Assembly: GCF_029194005.1 (NCBI RefSeq)
Contig: NZ_JARFVA010000003.1
Span: forward strand, 310,001 to 374,000
Origin: Flagellimonas okinawensis
GTDB lineage: Bacteria > Bacteroidota > Bacteroidia > Flavobacteriales > Flavobacteriaceae
Direction: 5' to 3'
DNA length: 64,000 nt
Every line of letters starts with the position of its first letter. Position 1 is the stretch's first letter. A model generated the notes under the pieces. The model searched no databases and was not told the origin of the DNA. It saw only the letters and a list, made by a program, of their open reading frames with translations. Made by a program: the position numbers and the translations under genes. This document shows positions 50,150 to 59,720 of the stretch, piece by piece.

Positions 50150-50530
50150 ATGTCAGAAGAGAACAAAGACTTTGGCGATAAGGCTGAAGACGCAGCAAAA
50201 GATTTTAAGGAAGAAGCAAAAAAAACCGCTGAAGAATTCAAGGAAGGAATACAAGGCGCTGGAGGTGACAACAAAAAAATCCTGGCTGGTATCTTAGCCA
50301 TAATAGTAGGTTCCTTGGGAATCCACAAATTTATTTTAGGCTATAATAAAGAAGGGTTTATCCTCTTAGGAGTATCCATTGCCGCATATGTTTTATCCTG
50401 TGTTGGTATTGGACTTCTTTTTGTCTGGATTCCAGGGATTGTAGGTCTAATTGAAGGTATCATCTATTTGACCAAATCAGACGAGGAATTCTACAACACT
50501 TACCAAGTGGGCAAAAAACCTTGGTTCTAA
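50150..50530 (+). CDS. TM2-domain membrane protein
   Basis: A 126-residue protein. The charged N-terminal 45 residues are amphipathic and LEA-like (EDAAKDFKEEAKKTAEEFKE). A TM2 domain follows: a first helix near 44-58, the GSLGIHKFILGYNKEGFILL motif near 57-76 and a second helix region ending near 110. TM2 proteins are small membrane proteins without a known general function. It has its own terminator. Confidence 0.87.
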   Translation: MSEENKDFGDKAEDAAKDFKEEAKKTAEEFKEGIQGAGGDNKKILAGILAIIVGSLGIHKFILGYNKEGFILLGVSIAAYVLSCVGIGLLFVWIPGIVGLIEGIIYLTKSDEEFYNTYQVGKKPWF

Positions 50531-50540
50531 AACTTTTAAG

Positions 50541-50567
50541 GCCGAATAGTTTTATTCGGCTTTTTTT
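50541..50567 (+). terminator. Terminator after the TM2 gene
   Basis: GCCGAATA (50541-50548) pairs with TATTCGGC (50553-50560) around a 4-base loop, followed by seven T residues. Confidence 0.9.
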
Positions 50568-50609
50568 AATTCCCTATTTATCGTAATATTACAATAAAAT
50601 AAAAGGTCC

Positions 50610-51101
50610 ATGACAATTAGAAACATGACCTCTTCTGACTGGGACGCTGTCTCCAACATTTATATGGAGGGAATAGCCACAGGATTCGCCACTTTTGAGA
50701 CCAAAGTACCATCTTATGAGCACTGGGACAAGGCGCATATCGACGACTGTCGCTTGATCGCTGAGGACAACGGTACGATAATGGGCTGGGCAGCGCTTTC
50801 ACCTGTTTCCAGCCGTTGTGTTTATGGAGGTGTGGGCGAGGTCAGTGTGTACATATCAAGAAATAGCCGTGGCAAGGGTGTTGGACAAGCCCTTATGCAA
50901 CACCTGATCCAAGAAAGTGAAAAAGCTGGATTTTGGACCATCCAATCCGGCATTTTTCCGGAAAACCGGGCCAGCATCAAACTGCATGAGAAAGTAGGTT
51001 TCCGCTACATTGGCAAAAGGGAGCGCGTTGGCAAGATCAATGGGGTATGGAAAGACAATCTTTTATTTGAAAAACGAAGTGACAAAGTAGGTGTGGACTA
51101 A
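50610..51101 (+). CDS. GNAT acetyltransferase, phosphinothricin/methionine-sulfoximine type
   Basis: A 163-residue GNAT enzyme. The start IRNMTSSDWDAVSNIYMEGI and the FATFETKVPSYEHWD stretch are typical of the Pat-like group. The acetyl-CoA-binding loop is SRNSRGKGVGQALM (about residues 84-97), and FPENRASIKLHEKVGFRYIG (about 116-135) follows. Members N-acetylate methionine sulfoximine or similar amino-acid analogues; the natural substrate is not certain. Its stop overlaps that of the convergent acyltransferase gene by 4 bases. Confidence 0.88.
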   Translation: MTIRNMTSSDWDAVSNIYMEGIATGFATFETKVPSYEHWDKAHIDDCRLIAEDNGTIMGWAALSPVSSRCVYGGVGEVSVYISRNSRGKGVGQALMQHLIQESEKAGFWTIQSGIFPENRASIKLHEKVGFRYIGKRERVGKINGVWKDNLLFEKRSDKVGVD

Positions 51102-52927
51102 TCCGCTAGGTCATCATTACCATTGGTATGCCCCTCTGCCACTTTACGTTCGAGTTCGGCCTGGAATTCTTCCATAACCGGCTTAACCGTACTCTCGGGT
51201 AGATCAGCAATCCTAATGTACATGAGTCCATCCACCGAATTATTGAACAAAGGGTCTACATTAAAGGCCACCACTTTGGCATTTTGCTTTATATACTTTT
51301 TGATCAATACGGGCAATCGCAAACTTCCGGGTTCCACCTCGCTGATCAGTTTATCGAACTTGTTCAAATCGGCCTGGGTCTCATCGAACACAAACTCTTT
51401 ATCAGCATCCTTGAGCTTTACCTTGAATTCTTTTTTGGGCCTGATATACTGGGCCACATATGGATCCCAATAATTGGATTTCATAAACTCGATCATCAAG
51501 GATTTGGAAAAATTGGAAAACTGATTGCTAATGCTCACCCCTCCTATCAAATACCTGTGCTCGGGATGTCTCAGGGTGGTATGCACTATTCCTTTCCATA
51601 GCAGGAACAGGGGCATTGGTTTTTGCTGATATTCCTTAACAATATAGGCTCGTCCCATTTCGATGGATTTCTCCATCATTCCGTAGAGTTCGGGTTCAAA
51701 TCGGAAAAGGTCCTGAAGGTAGAATCCATCGATTCCATACTTATTGAAGATTTCCGAACCCAACCCCATGCGATAAGCTCCGACTATGGCCTTGGATTCA
51801 TCGTCCCACAAGAACAAATGGTGGTAATATGAATCAAATTTATCCAGATCGATGGCATTGTTGGTCCCTTCGCCTACTTCCCTAAAGGTGACTTCGCGCT
51901 GACGACCGATTTCGTTCAAACAAAACGGCATGTCCTTCGCCTGTGCCAAGAACACTTCGTAATTCTTGCTCTGCAACAACCGGCAATCCTTTTCGCGCAG
52001 TTTTTCGATTTCTCCATTGAGAACTTCAGCACTGATCGCCGTTGCTATTTTTTTGGGAGGCTTTGGAATTTTAAGGGAGGTGGGCACCTTATCCAGAAAT
52101 CGTTCCTTTTCAAAGGCATTCGCCAATAAATAAGTTTTTTTTCGGAGCAATTCAGCAAAACCTTCCAGGGTCTCTTCTTCATTCTGTGTGCTTACCGATA
52201 TGGGCTGGCCAATTCGGACCTTGATGGGCCTACGGCTCTGTGACGTGAGCTCCGATGGCAGTTTAGCCGTTCGAAACACATCATCTATCTTGGACAAACG
52301 GTAGAACAATCTACTGTTACGTGCGTGAAAATAAATGGGAACTACAGGTACTTCAGCCTTTCTGATCAGTTTTATGGCCGCTTCTTCCCAAGGTCGGTCC
52401 ACGACCAATTTCCCATCCCGGTAAGTGGATACTTCCCCCGCAGGAAAGATACCAAGCGGATGTCCGTCCCTAAGATGTTGCAGCGCACTTTTAAAACCGG
52501 CCACACTGCTCTTGGCATCCTTATGGTTTTCAAAAGGATTTACGGGCATAATGTAGGGTTTCAATGGCTCAATACGGTGCAATAAAAAGTTTGCGATTAT
52601 TTTATAATCGGGTCTTTCGTGCAATAGCAATTTTAGCAATAGCACCCCATCTATGCCGCCAAGGGGGTGGTTGCTTATCGTAATATACGGACCGGATTTG
52701 GGAAGGCGCTTAATATCCTCTTCCGGTAGTTCAAAATCGATTTCGTAGTGATCAAGAATGGAATCGAGGAATTCGGGACCGGAAAGTTCTTTGTTCTTGT
52801 CATAAAATCTGTTGATCGTGCTGATTCTGGTGGCAACCATCAATAGCCATCCTACAAAAGTGCCCAAAAAGCCATATTTGTCCAGATGGATGACCTTCGC
52901 CACCTCTTTAGCAGAAACCAAGCCCAT
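51098..52927 (-). CDS. olsF: Two-domain acyltransferase, OlsF-like (ornithine or amino lipid synthesis)
   Basis: A 609-residue fusion. The N-terminal half (about 60-290) is a PlsC-type acyltransferase with the catalytic NHPLGGID (H87, D93) and FPAGEVST. The C-terminal half (about 310-575) is an OlsB/GNAT-like acyltransferase with EIGRQREVTFREVGEGTNNA and DDESKAIVGAYRMGLG. In Serratia and Flavobacterium johnsoniae, OlsF proteins of this design make ornithine lipids by N- and O-acylation, phosphorus-free membrane lipids. That role is inferred here from architecture. A single-gene unit, located at the inner face of the membrane. Confidence 0.82.
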   Translation of the reverse strand: MGLVSAKEVAKVIHLDKYGFLGTFVGWLLMVATRISTINRFYDKNKELSGPEFLDSILDHYEIDFELPEEDIKRLPKSGPYITISNHPLGGIDGVLLLKLLLHERPDYKIIANFLLHRIEPLKPYIMPVNPFENHKDAKSSVAGFKSALQHLRDGHPLGIFPAGEVSTYRDGKLVVDRPWEEAAIKLIRKAEVPVVPIYFHARNSRLFYRLSKIDDVFRTAKLPSELTSQSRRPIKVRIGQPISVSTQNEEETLEGFAELLRKKTYLLANAFEKERFLDKVPTSLKIPKPPKKIATAISAEVLNGEIEKLREKDCRLLQSKNYEVFLAQAKDMPFCLNEIGRQREVTFREVGEGTNNAIDLDKFDSYYHHLFLWDDESKAIVGAYRMGLGSEIFNKYGIDGFYLQDLFRFEPELYGMMEKSIEMGRAYIVKEYQQKPMPLFLLWKGIVHTTLRHPEHRYLIGGVSISNQFSNFSKSLMIEFMKSNYWDPYVAQYIRPKKEFKVKLKDADKEFVFDETQADLNKFDKLISEVEPGSLRLPVLIKKYIKQNAKVVAFNVDPLFNNSVDGLMYIRIADLPESTVKPVMEEFQAELERKVAEGHTNGNDDLAD

Positions 52928-53005
52928 AGATAAAGTATTTAGGTACCTGTAAAGATAGAAAATTAACCCTATAGGGCTTTTTACCTAAATATTAAGTATA
53001 ATAAC

Positions 53006-54256
53006 TTATTTTACAACAAGTTGAACGGTTTCCTTACCTCTTTGCTCTACCAAAACGGATTTTCCATTTTGAAGTGATTTCACCGAATCATCATTAAAAT
53101 GACGAATGGTATAAAGCGAAACATCCTCATGGCATACAACTTTGAACTTGCGCTTGAGTTCTTCCAACAATGGCTGGAGGCCCCTGAATTTATTGTCCAA
53201 ACAGACTGAAAAACTAATGGCCGAATTTTGGATAAGGTCGACCTTGAGTCTATGATCATGGAACAACTTAAAGATTTCACTGATGTTATCCTCTACGATA
53301 AAAGAAAAGTCAAGGGACGAGAGTTTTAAAAGCACCTGGTTTTTTTTAACGATAAAACAAGGTACTTTTGGCTCTATACCGTTCCCCTTGCCTACAGTTG
53401 TACCATTATCCTTTGGGTTCACAAAGGATTTTACTTTTAAGGGTATTTCTTTTCTCTGCAAGGGCTGCAATGTTTTCGGGTGAATCACCGAAGCACCGTA
53501 AAAAGCCAATTCGATCGCTTCTCGATAGGAAATCTTGTCCAATAATTGTGCATTCTCGAAATTCCTTGGGTCGGCGTTCAAAACACCTGGAACATCTTTC
53601 CAAATGGTAACGGATTCGGCATTTAGGCAGTAGGCCAAAATAGCGGCCGAGTAATCCGAACCTTCCCTGCCCAAAGTAGTAGTAAAGTTGTTATCGTCGC
53701 TTCCTAAAAATCCTTGGGTAATGTTCAATTTGGACACATCCACTTTGGAAACCACCTCTTGCTGGGTACGTTCCCATTGTACCTGGGCATCCCTATAGCT
53801 GTTGTCTGTTTTAATAAGAGTCCTGACGTCCAACCATGTATTGGAAACACCAACCTGGTTCAAATAGGCGCTGACAATAGTTGTGGACAAAAGCTCCCCA
53901 TAACAAACCACCTGGTCGTATACGAAGGCATATTTTGGGGATTTGTTCCAGGCCAAAAACCCCTTGACCTCTTCAAAAAGTGTCCTGACCTTTTCATAAA
54001 CGGGATGACCAGGATTTTCGAAAAGATCGGAAAGTATCCCATTGTGATAATCGACCACTTCTTGTATGGAAGCAGATAATTGATCCTTATCGTTAAAATA
54101 GGACTCCACTACCTTTTCCATGGCATTGGTAGTTTTTCCCATAGCGGAAATCACTACCAATGTATCGTTATAACCAACCTGCTGTAGAACGTTCACTACA
54201 TTTTTTACCGCATCCGCATCCTTTACCGATGCCCCTCCAAACTTAAATACCCTCAT
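53006..54256 (-). CDS. lysC: Aspartate kinase (monofunctional)
   Basis: Phosphorylates aspartate, the entry to Lys, Thr and Met synthesis. The start VFKFGGASVKDADAV (residues 3-17) is the kinase signature, followed by VVISAMGKTTNAM (about 34-46) and the nucleotide-binding region FTTTLGREGSDYSAAIL (about 192-208). Two ACT-like modules follow in the last 120 residues, giving feedback control. At 416 residues it is a stand-alone enzyme without the homoserine dehydrogenase fusion. Its ATG lies 18 bases after the GNAT stop, suggesting an operon. Confidence 0.92.
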   Translation of the reverse strand: MRVFKFGGASVKDADAVKNVVNVLQQVGYNDTLVVISAMGKTTNAMEKVVESYFNDKDQLSASIQEVVDYHNGILSDLFENPGHPVYEKVRTLFEEVKGFLAWNKSPKYAFVYDQVVCYGELLSTTIVSAYLNQVGVSNTWLDVRTLIKTDNSYRDAQVQWERTQQEVVSKVDVSKLNITQGFLGSDDNNFTTTLGREGSDYSAAILAYCLNAESVTIWKDVPGVLNADPRNFENAQLLDKISYREAIELAFYGASVIHPKTLQPLQRKEIPLKVKSFVNPKDNGTTVGKGNGIEPKVPCFIVKKNQVLLKLSSLDFSFIVEDNISEIFKLFHDHRLKVDLIQNSAISFSVCLDNKFRGLQPLLEELKRKFKVVCHEDVSLYTIRHFNDDSVKSLQNGKSVLVEQRGKETVQLVVK

Positions 54257-54274
54257 GTATTTATTTGCTAATAT

Positions 54275-54766
54275 TTAGGATGCCCCATTTAGGCTCTCCA
54301 TATAATTTTTGATTCCTTTTTCATCTAACTGGACCACGTCCCAATCCCTTAGGACATTGGCCCCTTTCTTTTCATAAAACTCAATGGCAGGATCGTTCCA
54401 GTCCAAGACCTCCCAACATATACGTTTCACTCCCAAACTATGCCCATATCGGACCACCTCATTCAATAGTGCGGTTCCAAGACCACTTCCGCGCATCTTC
54501 TCGGAAACGATCAAATCCTCCAAATGGATGGCAGGCCCCTTCCAGGTCGAATACCTTGGGTACACCAATGCGATTCCGACAATGCCTTTTTGGGTATCGG
54601 CCACAAAACAATGGAACATCTTCTGGTCACCAAATCCGTGCTTTACCAAATCCTGTACAGTAATTTCAACGGCTTCAGGTTCCTTTTCAAAATCGGCCAG
54701 TTCTTGGACCAAGTTTAGTACCTGACTCATATCTTCTGCTCGTGCCTCTCTTATCGTATACTCCAT
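54275..54766 (-). CDS. GNAT acetyltransferase, diamine/spermidine-type
   Basis: A 163-residue GNAT protein: YTIREARAEDMSQVLNLVQE, LADFEKEPEAVEITVQDL (about 23-44), and the acetyl-CoA loop LIVSEKMRGSGLGTALL (about 89-105) followed by WEVLDWNDPAIEFYEKKGA. This pattern is close to the SSAT/thialysine acetyltransferase group that acts on diamines or lysine analogues. First gene of a minus-strand pair with aspartate kinase; a TAnnTTTG element lies 19 bases upstream. Confidence 0.88.
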   Translation of the reverse strand: MEYTIREARAEDMSQVLNLVQELADFEKEPEAVEITVQDLVKHGFGDQKMFHCFVADTQKGIVGIALVYPRYSTWKGPAIHLEDLIVSEKMRGSGLGTALLNEVVRYGHSLGVKRICWEVLDWNDPAIEFYEKKGANVLRDWDVVQLDEKGIKNYMESLNGAS

Positions 54767-54784
54767 AATTGTTACAAATAAAAC

Positions 54785-54792
54785 TCAAAGTT
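54785..54792 (-). promoter_or_regulatory. -7 element of the GNAT-aspartate kinase pair
   Basis: Minus-strand TAACTTTG fits TAnnTTTG and predicts a leader of about 15 bases. Confidence 0.42.
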
Positions 54793-54879
54793 ATAAAATT
54801 ACAGAATTAAAGTCCTTCGAAAACGATATAGTTTCACAAAATGCCCGATATTTGTCCTTAAATAAAACAGTCTCTTCCA

Positions 54880-55887
54880 ATGTTTGACAAACAACGACTA
54901 ACCATGGGCGAGTTCATCATCGCCAACCAAGAATCCTTTCAATATACTTCCGGCGAACTCTCAAGACTTCTGAACGGAATTCGCTTGGCCGCAAAGGTCG
55001 TGAACCATGAGGTGAACAAAGCTGGTCTTGTTGATATCACCGGTGCTGCAGGCGACACGAATATACAAGGCGAAGATCAGCAAAAGCTGGACGTTCTGGC
55101 CAATGAGAAGTTTATTGAAACTCTAAAAAACCGGGAAATCGTATGCGGCATCGCTTCCGAGGAAGAAGATGATTTTATTAGCATCAACAGCTTTGACAAA
55201 CAACATCAAAATAAATACGTGGTATTGATAGATCCATTGGACGGGTCTTCCAATATTGATGTAAACGTTTCCGTGGGAACCATTTTTTCAATTTATAGAA
55301 GGGTGACCCCGGTTGGCACCCCTGTTACTTTGGAAGATTTCCTTCAACCCGGAAAGAATCAAATAGCCGCTGGTTATATCATCTACGGCACCTCAACCAT
55401 GTACGTTTACACTACCGGACACGGAGTAAATGGGTTTACCTTGAATCCGGCGCTGGGTACTTTTTATTTGTCCCACCCCAATATGCAATTCCCTGAATCA
55501 GGACAAATCTATTCCGTAAACGAGGGTAACTACATCCATTTTCCCCAGGGTGTGAAGGATTATATTAAATATTGTCAAATGGAGGAAGGCGATCGCCCTT
55601 ATACCTCAAGATATATTGGTTCCCTCGTTTCCGATTTTCACCGTAACATGATCAAAGGCGGAATTTATATGTACCCTAAGAGCAGCAAAGCACAGAACGG
55701 TAAACTCCGTTTGCTCTACGAATGTAATCCTATGGCATTCTTGGCCGAACAGGCCAATGGAAAAGCCAGTGATGGCTATAGACGAATAATGGATATTCAG
55801 CCCACGGAATTGCACGAAAGGGTACCATTTTTCTGTGGAAGCAAAAATATGGTGGAAAAAGCTGAGGAGTTTATGGCAAAACGTTAG
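54880..55887 (+). CDS. fbp: Class 1 fructose-1,6-bisphosphatase
   Basis: Dephosphorylates fructose 1,6-bisphosphate in gluconeogenesis. Metal-binding residues lie in ASEEEDD (about 92-98) and the signature [20 protein letters not shown] (about 119-138); [20 protein letters not shown] (about 258-277) completes the active site. The 335 residues equal the family norm. Divergent from the GNAT-aspartate kinase pair; its stop overlaps the convergent TerB stop by 4 bases. Confidence 0.96.
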   Translation: MFDKQRLTMGEFIIANQESFQYTSGELSRLLNGIRLAAKVVNHEVNKAGLVDITGAAGDTNIQGEDQQKLDVLANEKFIETLKNREIVCGIASEEEDDFISINSFDKQHQNKYVVLIDPLDGSSNIDVNVSVGTIFSIYRRVTPVGTPVTLEDFLQPGKNQIAAGYIIYGTSTMYVYTTGHGVNGFTLNPALGTFYLSHPNMQFPESGQIYSVNEGNYIHFPQGVKDYIKYCQMEEGDRPYTSRYIGSLVSDFHRNMIKGGIYMYPKSSKAQNGKLRLLYECNPMAFLAEQANGKASDGYRRIMDIQPTELHERVPFFCGSKNMVEKAEEFMAKR

Positions 55888-56315
55888 TTACACTCGCGCT
55901 TAACCAACACATGATAATCCTCAAATGCAATCTGTCCGGAGAAGATGGCTATCGACTTATCGATGATATCCGAAGCTTTTTTTGGGGCAAAACCAAGACC
56001 TATCGCATACTTTTCAACGATTTTTCGCTCATCATCATCAATATAGTGGTCGGAGAAAATAATCTGGAAAAATTCGAATAGCCTTTTAAATCTTTTCTCA
56101 CCGCTATGTGGGGTTTCTATAGGGTATTTATTCTCTTTTTTCATTACCTCTTTAATCTCTTCTTCGGTAATGTTGAGCTTAAAAGCGAATTTATCCAAAA
56201 CTGCTTTTTCCTTTGGATTGATTTCCCCATCTACAGCTGCCAAACTTGCCAAGGTGGCAAAATGGGCCAGATTTTTTCTATGGTCACCGTGCTCGTATAA
56301 ATCTAAAATTGGCAT
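55884..56315 (-). CDS. TerB-family protein
   Basis: A 143-residue helical protein with the TerB (tellurite resistance B-like) pattern: [20 protein letters not shown] (about residues 18-37) and the repeated [22 protein letters not shown] acidic motif ([20 protein letters not shown], about 87-106), both with metal-binding acidic residues. The frame can be extended to a TTG at 56336, but a TAnnTTTG promoter element covers that codon, so I use the ATG at 56315 ([10 protein letters not shown]). Role unknown; many such proteins act at membranes under stress. Confidence 0.86.
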   Translation of the reverse strand: MPILDLYEHGDHRKNLAHFATLASLAAVDGEINPKEKAVLDKFAFKLNITEEEIKEVMKKENKYPIETPHSGEKRFKRLFEFFQIIFSDHYIDDDERKIVEKYAIGLGFAPKKASDIIDKSIAIFSGQIAFEDYHVLVKRECN

Positions 56316-56333
56316 ATCGAAAATTTTATACGA

Positions 56334-56341
56334 CAAATATA
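56334..56341 (-). promoter_or_regulatory. -7 element of the TerB gene
   Basis: Minus-strand TATATTTG fits TAnnTTTG. It overlaps the upstream TTG codon and supports the downstream ATG as start. Confidence 0.45.
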
Positions 56342-56413
56342 ATTCTTATCGCAAAAAGCCCGTGTATAGGCATGAAAGAATTTCGTATTTTTCAATTCAA
56401 AGCCTAATTCAAA

Positions 56414-58876
56414 CTGCGAGACCTACAACTTTATCATATTGCCGAAGATTGGTTCCAAAAACAGAACTGGAGACCCTTTACCTTTCAAAAAGACACGTGG
56501 CAAGCTTTTTTGGATGGTAAGCATGGCCTTTTGAATGCTCCTACGGGTAGCGGAAAAACCTATGCCCTTTGGTTTCCGATCGTACTCAACTACATCAAAA
56601 ACAATCCTCAATACAAGACCAAACATAAAAAAGGGTTGAAAGCCATTTGGATTACGCCCTTACGAGCACTTTCACAAGAAATAAAGCAATCTGCCGAGCG
56701 CATCACGCAAGATTTGGGCATGCAAATGACCGTAGGTATCCGTACGGGAGACACTTCAGCAAAAGAAAGGGCAAGAATGCGAACCAACATGCCCGACCTA
56801 TTGATCACCACCCCGGAAAGTTTGCAGTTATTGCTCTCATCAAAGGGATACGCCAAAACTTTTAAGGATTGTTCCGCCATCGTCGTGGATGAGTGGCACG
56901 AACTTTTGGGCACTAAACGAGGTGTTCAAATGGAATTGGGCCTTTCCCGATTAAAAACCGTTTGTAAGGATATGCGTATTTGGGGCATATCGGCCACTAT
57001 CGGAAATCTAGAACAGGCTCGCGAAGTCTTGCTGGGACCTACATCCGCGGAATTGGGAAATTCGGTATTGATAAAGGCCGACCTGAACAAAAAAATCACG
57101 GTAAAAAGTATTATTCCAAAGGAAATGGAAACCTTTCCATGGCGCGGCCATTTGGGATTACATCTTTTGGATCAGGTAGTGCCCATCATCAACAATAGTA
57201 AAACCACTTTACTCTTTACCAACACCCGAAGCCAGTGTGAAATCTGGTTTCAAAAGATACTGGAAAAATATCCGGAATTCGCCGGGGAAATGGCGATGCA
57301 CCATGGCAGCATTAACAAGGAAACCCGATTATGGGTAGAACAGGCCATTCGCAACGAAAGCCTTAAAGCAGTGGTCTGTACATCAAGTTTGGACCTTGGA
57401 GTTGATTTTGCTCCCGTGGAAACGGTGGTCCAAATCGGAGGACCCAAAGGTGTTGCCCGCTTTTTACAACGTGCAGGTCGCAGTGGCCACCGCCCTGGCA
57501 AGGAAAGCGTCATCCATTTTCTGCCCACTCATGCCATAGAACTGGTCGAAGCCTCGGCCATGCAAAAAGCGGTACTGAACAGCGCTGTGGAAGACCGTAT
57601 CCCCTATCTGAACAGTTTCGATGTCCTTATTCAATATTTAACAACCTTGGCGGTTTCTGATGGTTTTTATCCTGATGAAATCTATCCCGAAATCAAACAA
57701 ACCTTCTGTTATCAAGCTATTTCGGATGAGCAATGGCAATGGCTGCTCAATTTTTTGGTGATGGGAAGCCAAAGTCTCAAGAGCTATGATGAATACAAAA
57801 AAGTAGAAGTCGAGGAAGATGGAAAATTTAAAGTCAACAGCAGGGCCGTGGCGATGCGGCACCGTTTCCAAATCGGAACCATTGTCGGTGACGCTACGAT
57901 TTCGGTACGATATCAAAAAGGTGGTTACATTGGCAGTATCGAAGAATATTTCATCTCAAAATTGAGCCCGGGCGATGTTTTTACCTTTGCAGGGCGAAAT
58001 TTGGAATTCATCAGAATCAAAGGGATGGCGGCTCACGTTCGCAATTCCAAAAAAAGGACGAACAAAGTCCCTAGTTGGATGGGAGGACGATTGAGCTTTT
58101 CCGCAAAAATGTCGGAATTGTTGCGTCAAGAGCTGTACACCGCCGAATTGGAATTTTCGAGGCAATCAGAAGAAATCCAGGCCTTGCAACCGATGTTCTC
58201 CAAGCAAAGGGAAGAAAGCATTGTTCCCCAGCCCCAGCAATTTTTGATTGAAACCTTCAAGACCCGCGACGGCTACCACCATATGTTCTACCCTTTTGAA
58301 GGCAGGGCCATCCACGAGGGCATGAGCAGCCTGTTGGCATATCGTATCAGTTTACTGGCGCCCATAACCTGCTCCCTTGCCTTCAACGATTATGGTTTTG
58401 AATTGCTATCGGATAGGGAAATCAACATTCAGGAAATTTTGGACAACAATCTCTTTTCTCCGGAATATATGTTGTCCGACCTTCAAAAAAGCCTGAATTC
58501 CAACGAAATGGCGCGTCGAAAGTTCAGGGACATAGCCGTTATCAGCGGTATGGTGTTTACTGGTTATCCGGAAAAGGGAATCAAAATGAAGCACCTGCAA
58601 AGCAGTTCGGAATTGCTGTTCGATGTTTTCAGGGATTTTGAGGATGATAACCTGCTCTACCAACAGGCCTATACCGAAACCTTTGAGCACCAATTGGAAG
58701 AAGGTCGTTTGCGCTTGGCCCTGGAAAGAATCGCGCAACAAGATATGGTTTGGAAGCAATGCTCGCAGCCTACACCCCTCTCCTTCCCTATCGTCACGGA
58801 CAGGTTGCGGGAAAAATTATCCAACGAAAAATTAGCGGACCGCATTAAAAGAATGGTGGCTAAATTGACCAAATAA
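56414..58876 (+). CDS. Ligase-associated DNA damage response DEXH helicase (Lhr-like)
   Basis: A superfamily 2 helicase of about 820 residues: Walker A LLNAPTGSGKTYALW (about residue 40), DEWH in VVDEWHEL, SATIGN, SLDLGVDF and the motif VI region QRAGRSGHRPG, followed by the Lhr-type C-terminal part. It belongs to the repair cluster seen with ATP-dependent DNA ligase, an exonuclease and PdeM; PdeM follows here. The first ATG/GTG/TTG in frame is a TTG at 56510, which would cut off the Q-motif (FTFQKDTWQAF). An in-frame stop lies at 56405-56407. I therefore place the start at the CTG at 56414 (LRDLQLYHIAEDWF). Confidence 0.85.
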   Translation: MRDLQLYHIAEDWFQKQNWRPFTFQKDTWQAFLDGKHGLLNAPTGSGKTYALWFPIVLNYIKNNPQYKTKHKKGLKAIWITPLRALSQEIKQSAERITQDLGMQMTVGIRTGDTSAKERARMRTNMPDLLITTPESLQLLLSSKGYAKTFKDCSAIVVDEWHELLGTKRGVQMELGLSRLKTVCKDMRIWGISATIGNLEQAREVLLGPTSAELGNSVLIKADLNKKITVKSIIPKEMETFPWRGHLGLHLLDQVVPIINNSKTTLLFTNTRSQCEIWFQKILEKYPEFAGEMAMHHGSINKETRLWVEQAIRNESLKAVVCTSSLDLGVDFAPVETVVQIGGPKGVARFLQRAGRSGHRPGKESVIHFLPTHAIELVEASAMQKAVLNSAVEDRIPYLNSFDVLIQYLTTLAVSDGFYPDEIYPEIKQTFCYQAISDEQWQWLLNFLVMGSQSLKSYDEYKKVEVEEDGKFKVNSRAVAMRHRFQIGTIVGDATISVRYQKGGYIGSIEEYFISKLSPGDVFTFAGRNLEFIRIKGMAAHVRNSKKRTNKVPSWMGGRLSFSAKMSELLRQELYTAELEFSRQSEEIQALQPMFSKQREESIVPQPQQFLIETFKTRDGYHHMFYPFEGRAIHEGMSSLLAYRISLLAPITCSLAFNDYGFELLSDREINIQEILDNNLFSPEYMLSDLQKSLNSNEMARRKFRDIAVISGMVFTGYPEKGIKMKHLQSSSELLFDVFRDFEDDNLLYQQAYTETFEHQLEEGRLRLALERIAQQDMVWKQCSQPTPLSFPIVTDRLREKLSNEKLADRIKRMVAKLTK

Positions 58877-58902
58877 CCAACCAACATCCGTATATCTGTC
58901 AT

Positions 58903-59046
58903 TCCGTGCCCCGACACGGAATCTCATCCAATAAGGGTACTGAAATATGTTTTGAATCACCATGTGTGGATATTTTAATATAAAACAGACTATCATTTGA
59001 GAAATTCAGCGTCAAATAGATTTCTCGACTGCGCTCGAAATGACAA
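58903..59046. repeat. Interspersed intergenic repeats between helicase and pdeM
   Basis: A small hairpin TCCGTG/CACGGA at 58903-58920, and a 30-base unit at 59017-59046 (includes TTTCTCGACTGCGCTCGAAA) identical to 59761-59790. These resemble dispersed intergenic repeats of flavobacterial genomes. The unit contains the ATG at 59040 that might be mistaken for the pdeM start. Confidence 0.65.
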
Positions 59047-59075
59047 TTGAACTAAATTTGCAGCACCCATTACGA

Positions 59076-59708
59076 ATGATTCAAAAAATCAAAATACTAA
59101 ATCAAGAATTTCAACTCCACCCTTTGGGTGGCCTCTTTTGGGAGGAAAAATCACTCCTGCTGATCAGCGACGTGCATTTGGGGAAGGTGTCCCACTTTAG
59201 AAAGTTCGGTGCAGCAGTTCCCAGAAAAGCCATCCACAAAAACTTTCTGCTGCTGGATAAAATAGTGTCCGATTTCCAGCCCTTCCAAATTTGTTTTTTG
59301 GGCGACCTTTTTCATTCATCATTAAACAAGGAATGGGAATTGTTCGAGAACTGGGTCGCTAAAACTCCTGCTGAAATTTTATTGGTGGCAGGCAACCACG
59401 ACATTATCGCTCCTGAAAAGTTCGAAAAACTGAAAGTTTCCATATTCCCTGAATTGATCATCGACTCTTTCTTATTGACCCACCACCCTGAGGAACGTGA
59501 AGGCTGCTTTACATTTTGTGGGCATGTTCATCCATCCATCAAACTCAAAGGTTTTGGCAAGGAACGTATAAAACTTCCCTGCTTTTTCAAATCCAAAAGC
59601 CAGATGATTCTCCCTGCTTTTGGCCAATTCACAGGAACTCATTCCTTGGATCCAAAGCATTCGGATGAAGTTTTTGCTATTGTTGAGGATAGTATTATTA
59701 AAGTCTGA
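59076..59708 (+). CDS. pdeM: Ligase-associated DNA damage response endonuclease PdeM
   Basis: A 210-residue calcineurin-like metallophosphoesterase: ISDVHLGK (about residues 30-37), FLGDLFHS (about 72-79), VAGNHD (about 107-112) and the distal GHVHPS (about 150-155) give the complete di-metal centre. It belongs to the same repair group as the upstream helicase. I chose the ATG at 59076; the longer frame starts at 59040 within a repeat. Flanked on both sides by the same 30-base repeat. Confidence 0.9.
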   Translation: MIQKIKILNQEFQLHPLGGLFWEEKSLLLISDVHLGKVSHFRKFGAAVPRKAIHKNFLLLDKIVSDFQPFQICFLGDLFHSSLNKEWELFENWVAKTPAEILLVAGNHDIIAPEKFEKLKVSIFPELIIDSFLLTHHPEEREGCFTFCGHVHPSIKLKGFGKERIKLPCFFKSKSQMILPAFGQFTGTHSLDPKHSDEVFAIVEDSIIKV

Positions 59709-59720
59709 GGTTTGCTTGTC

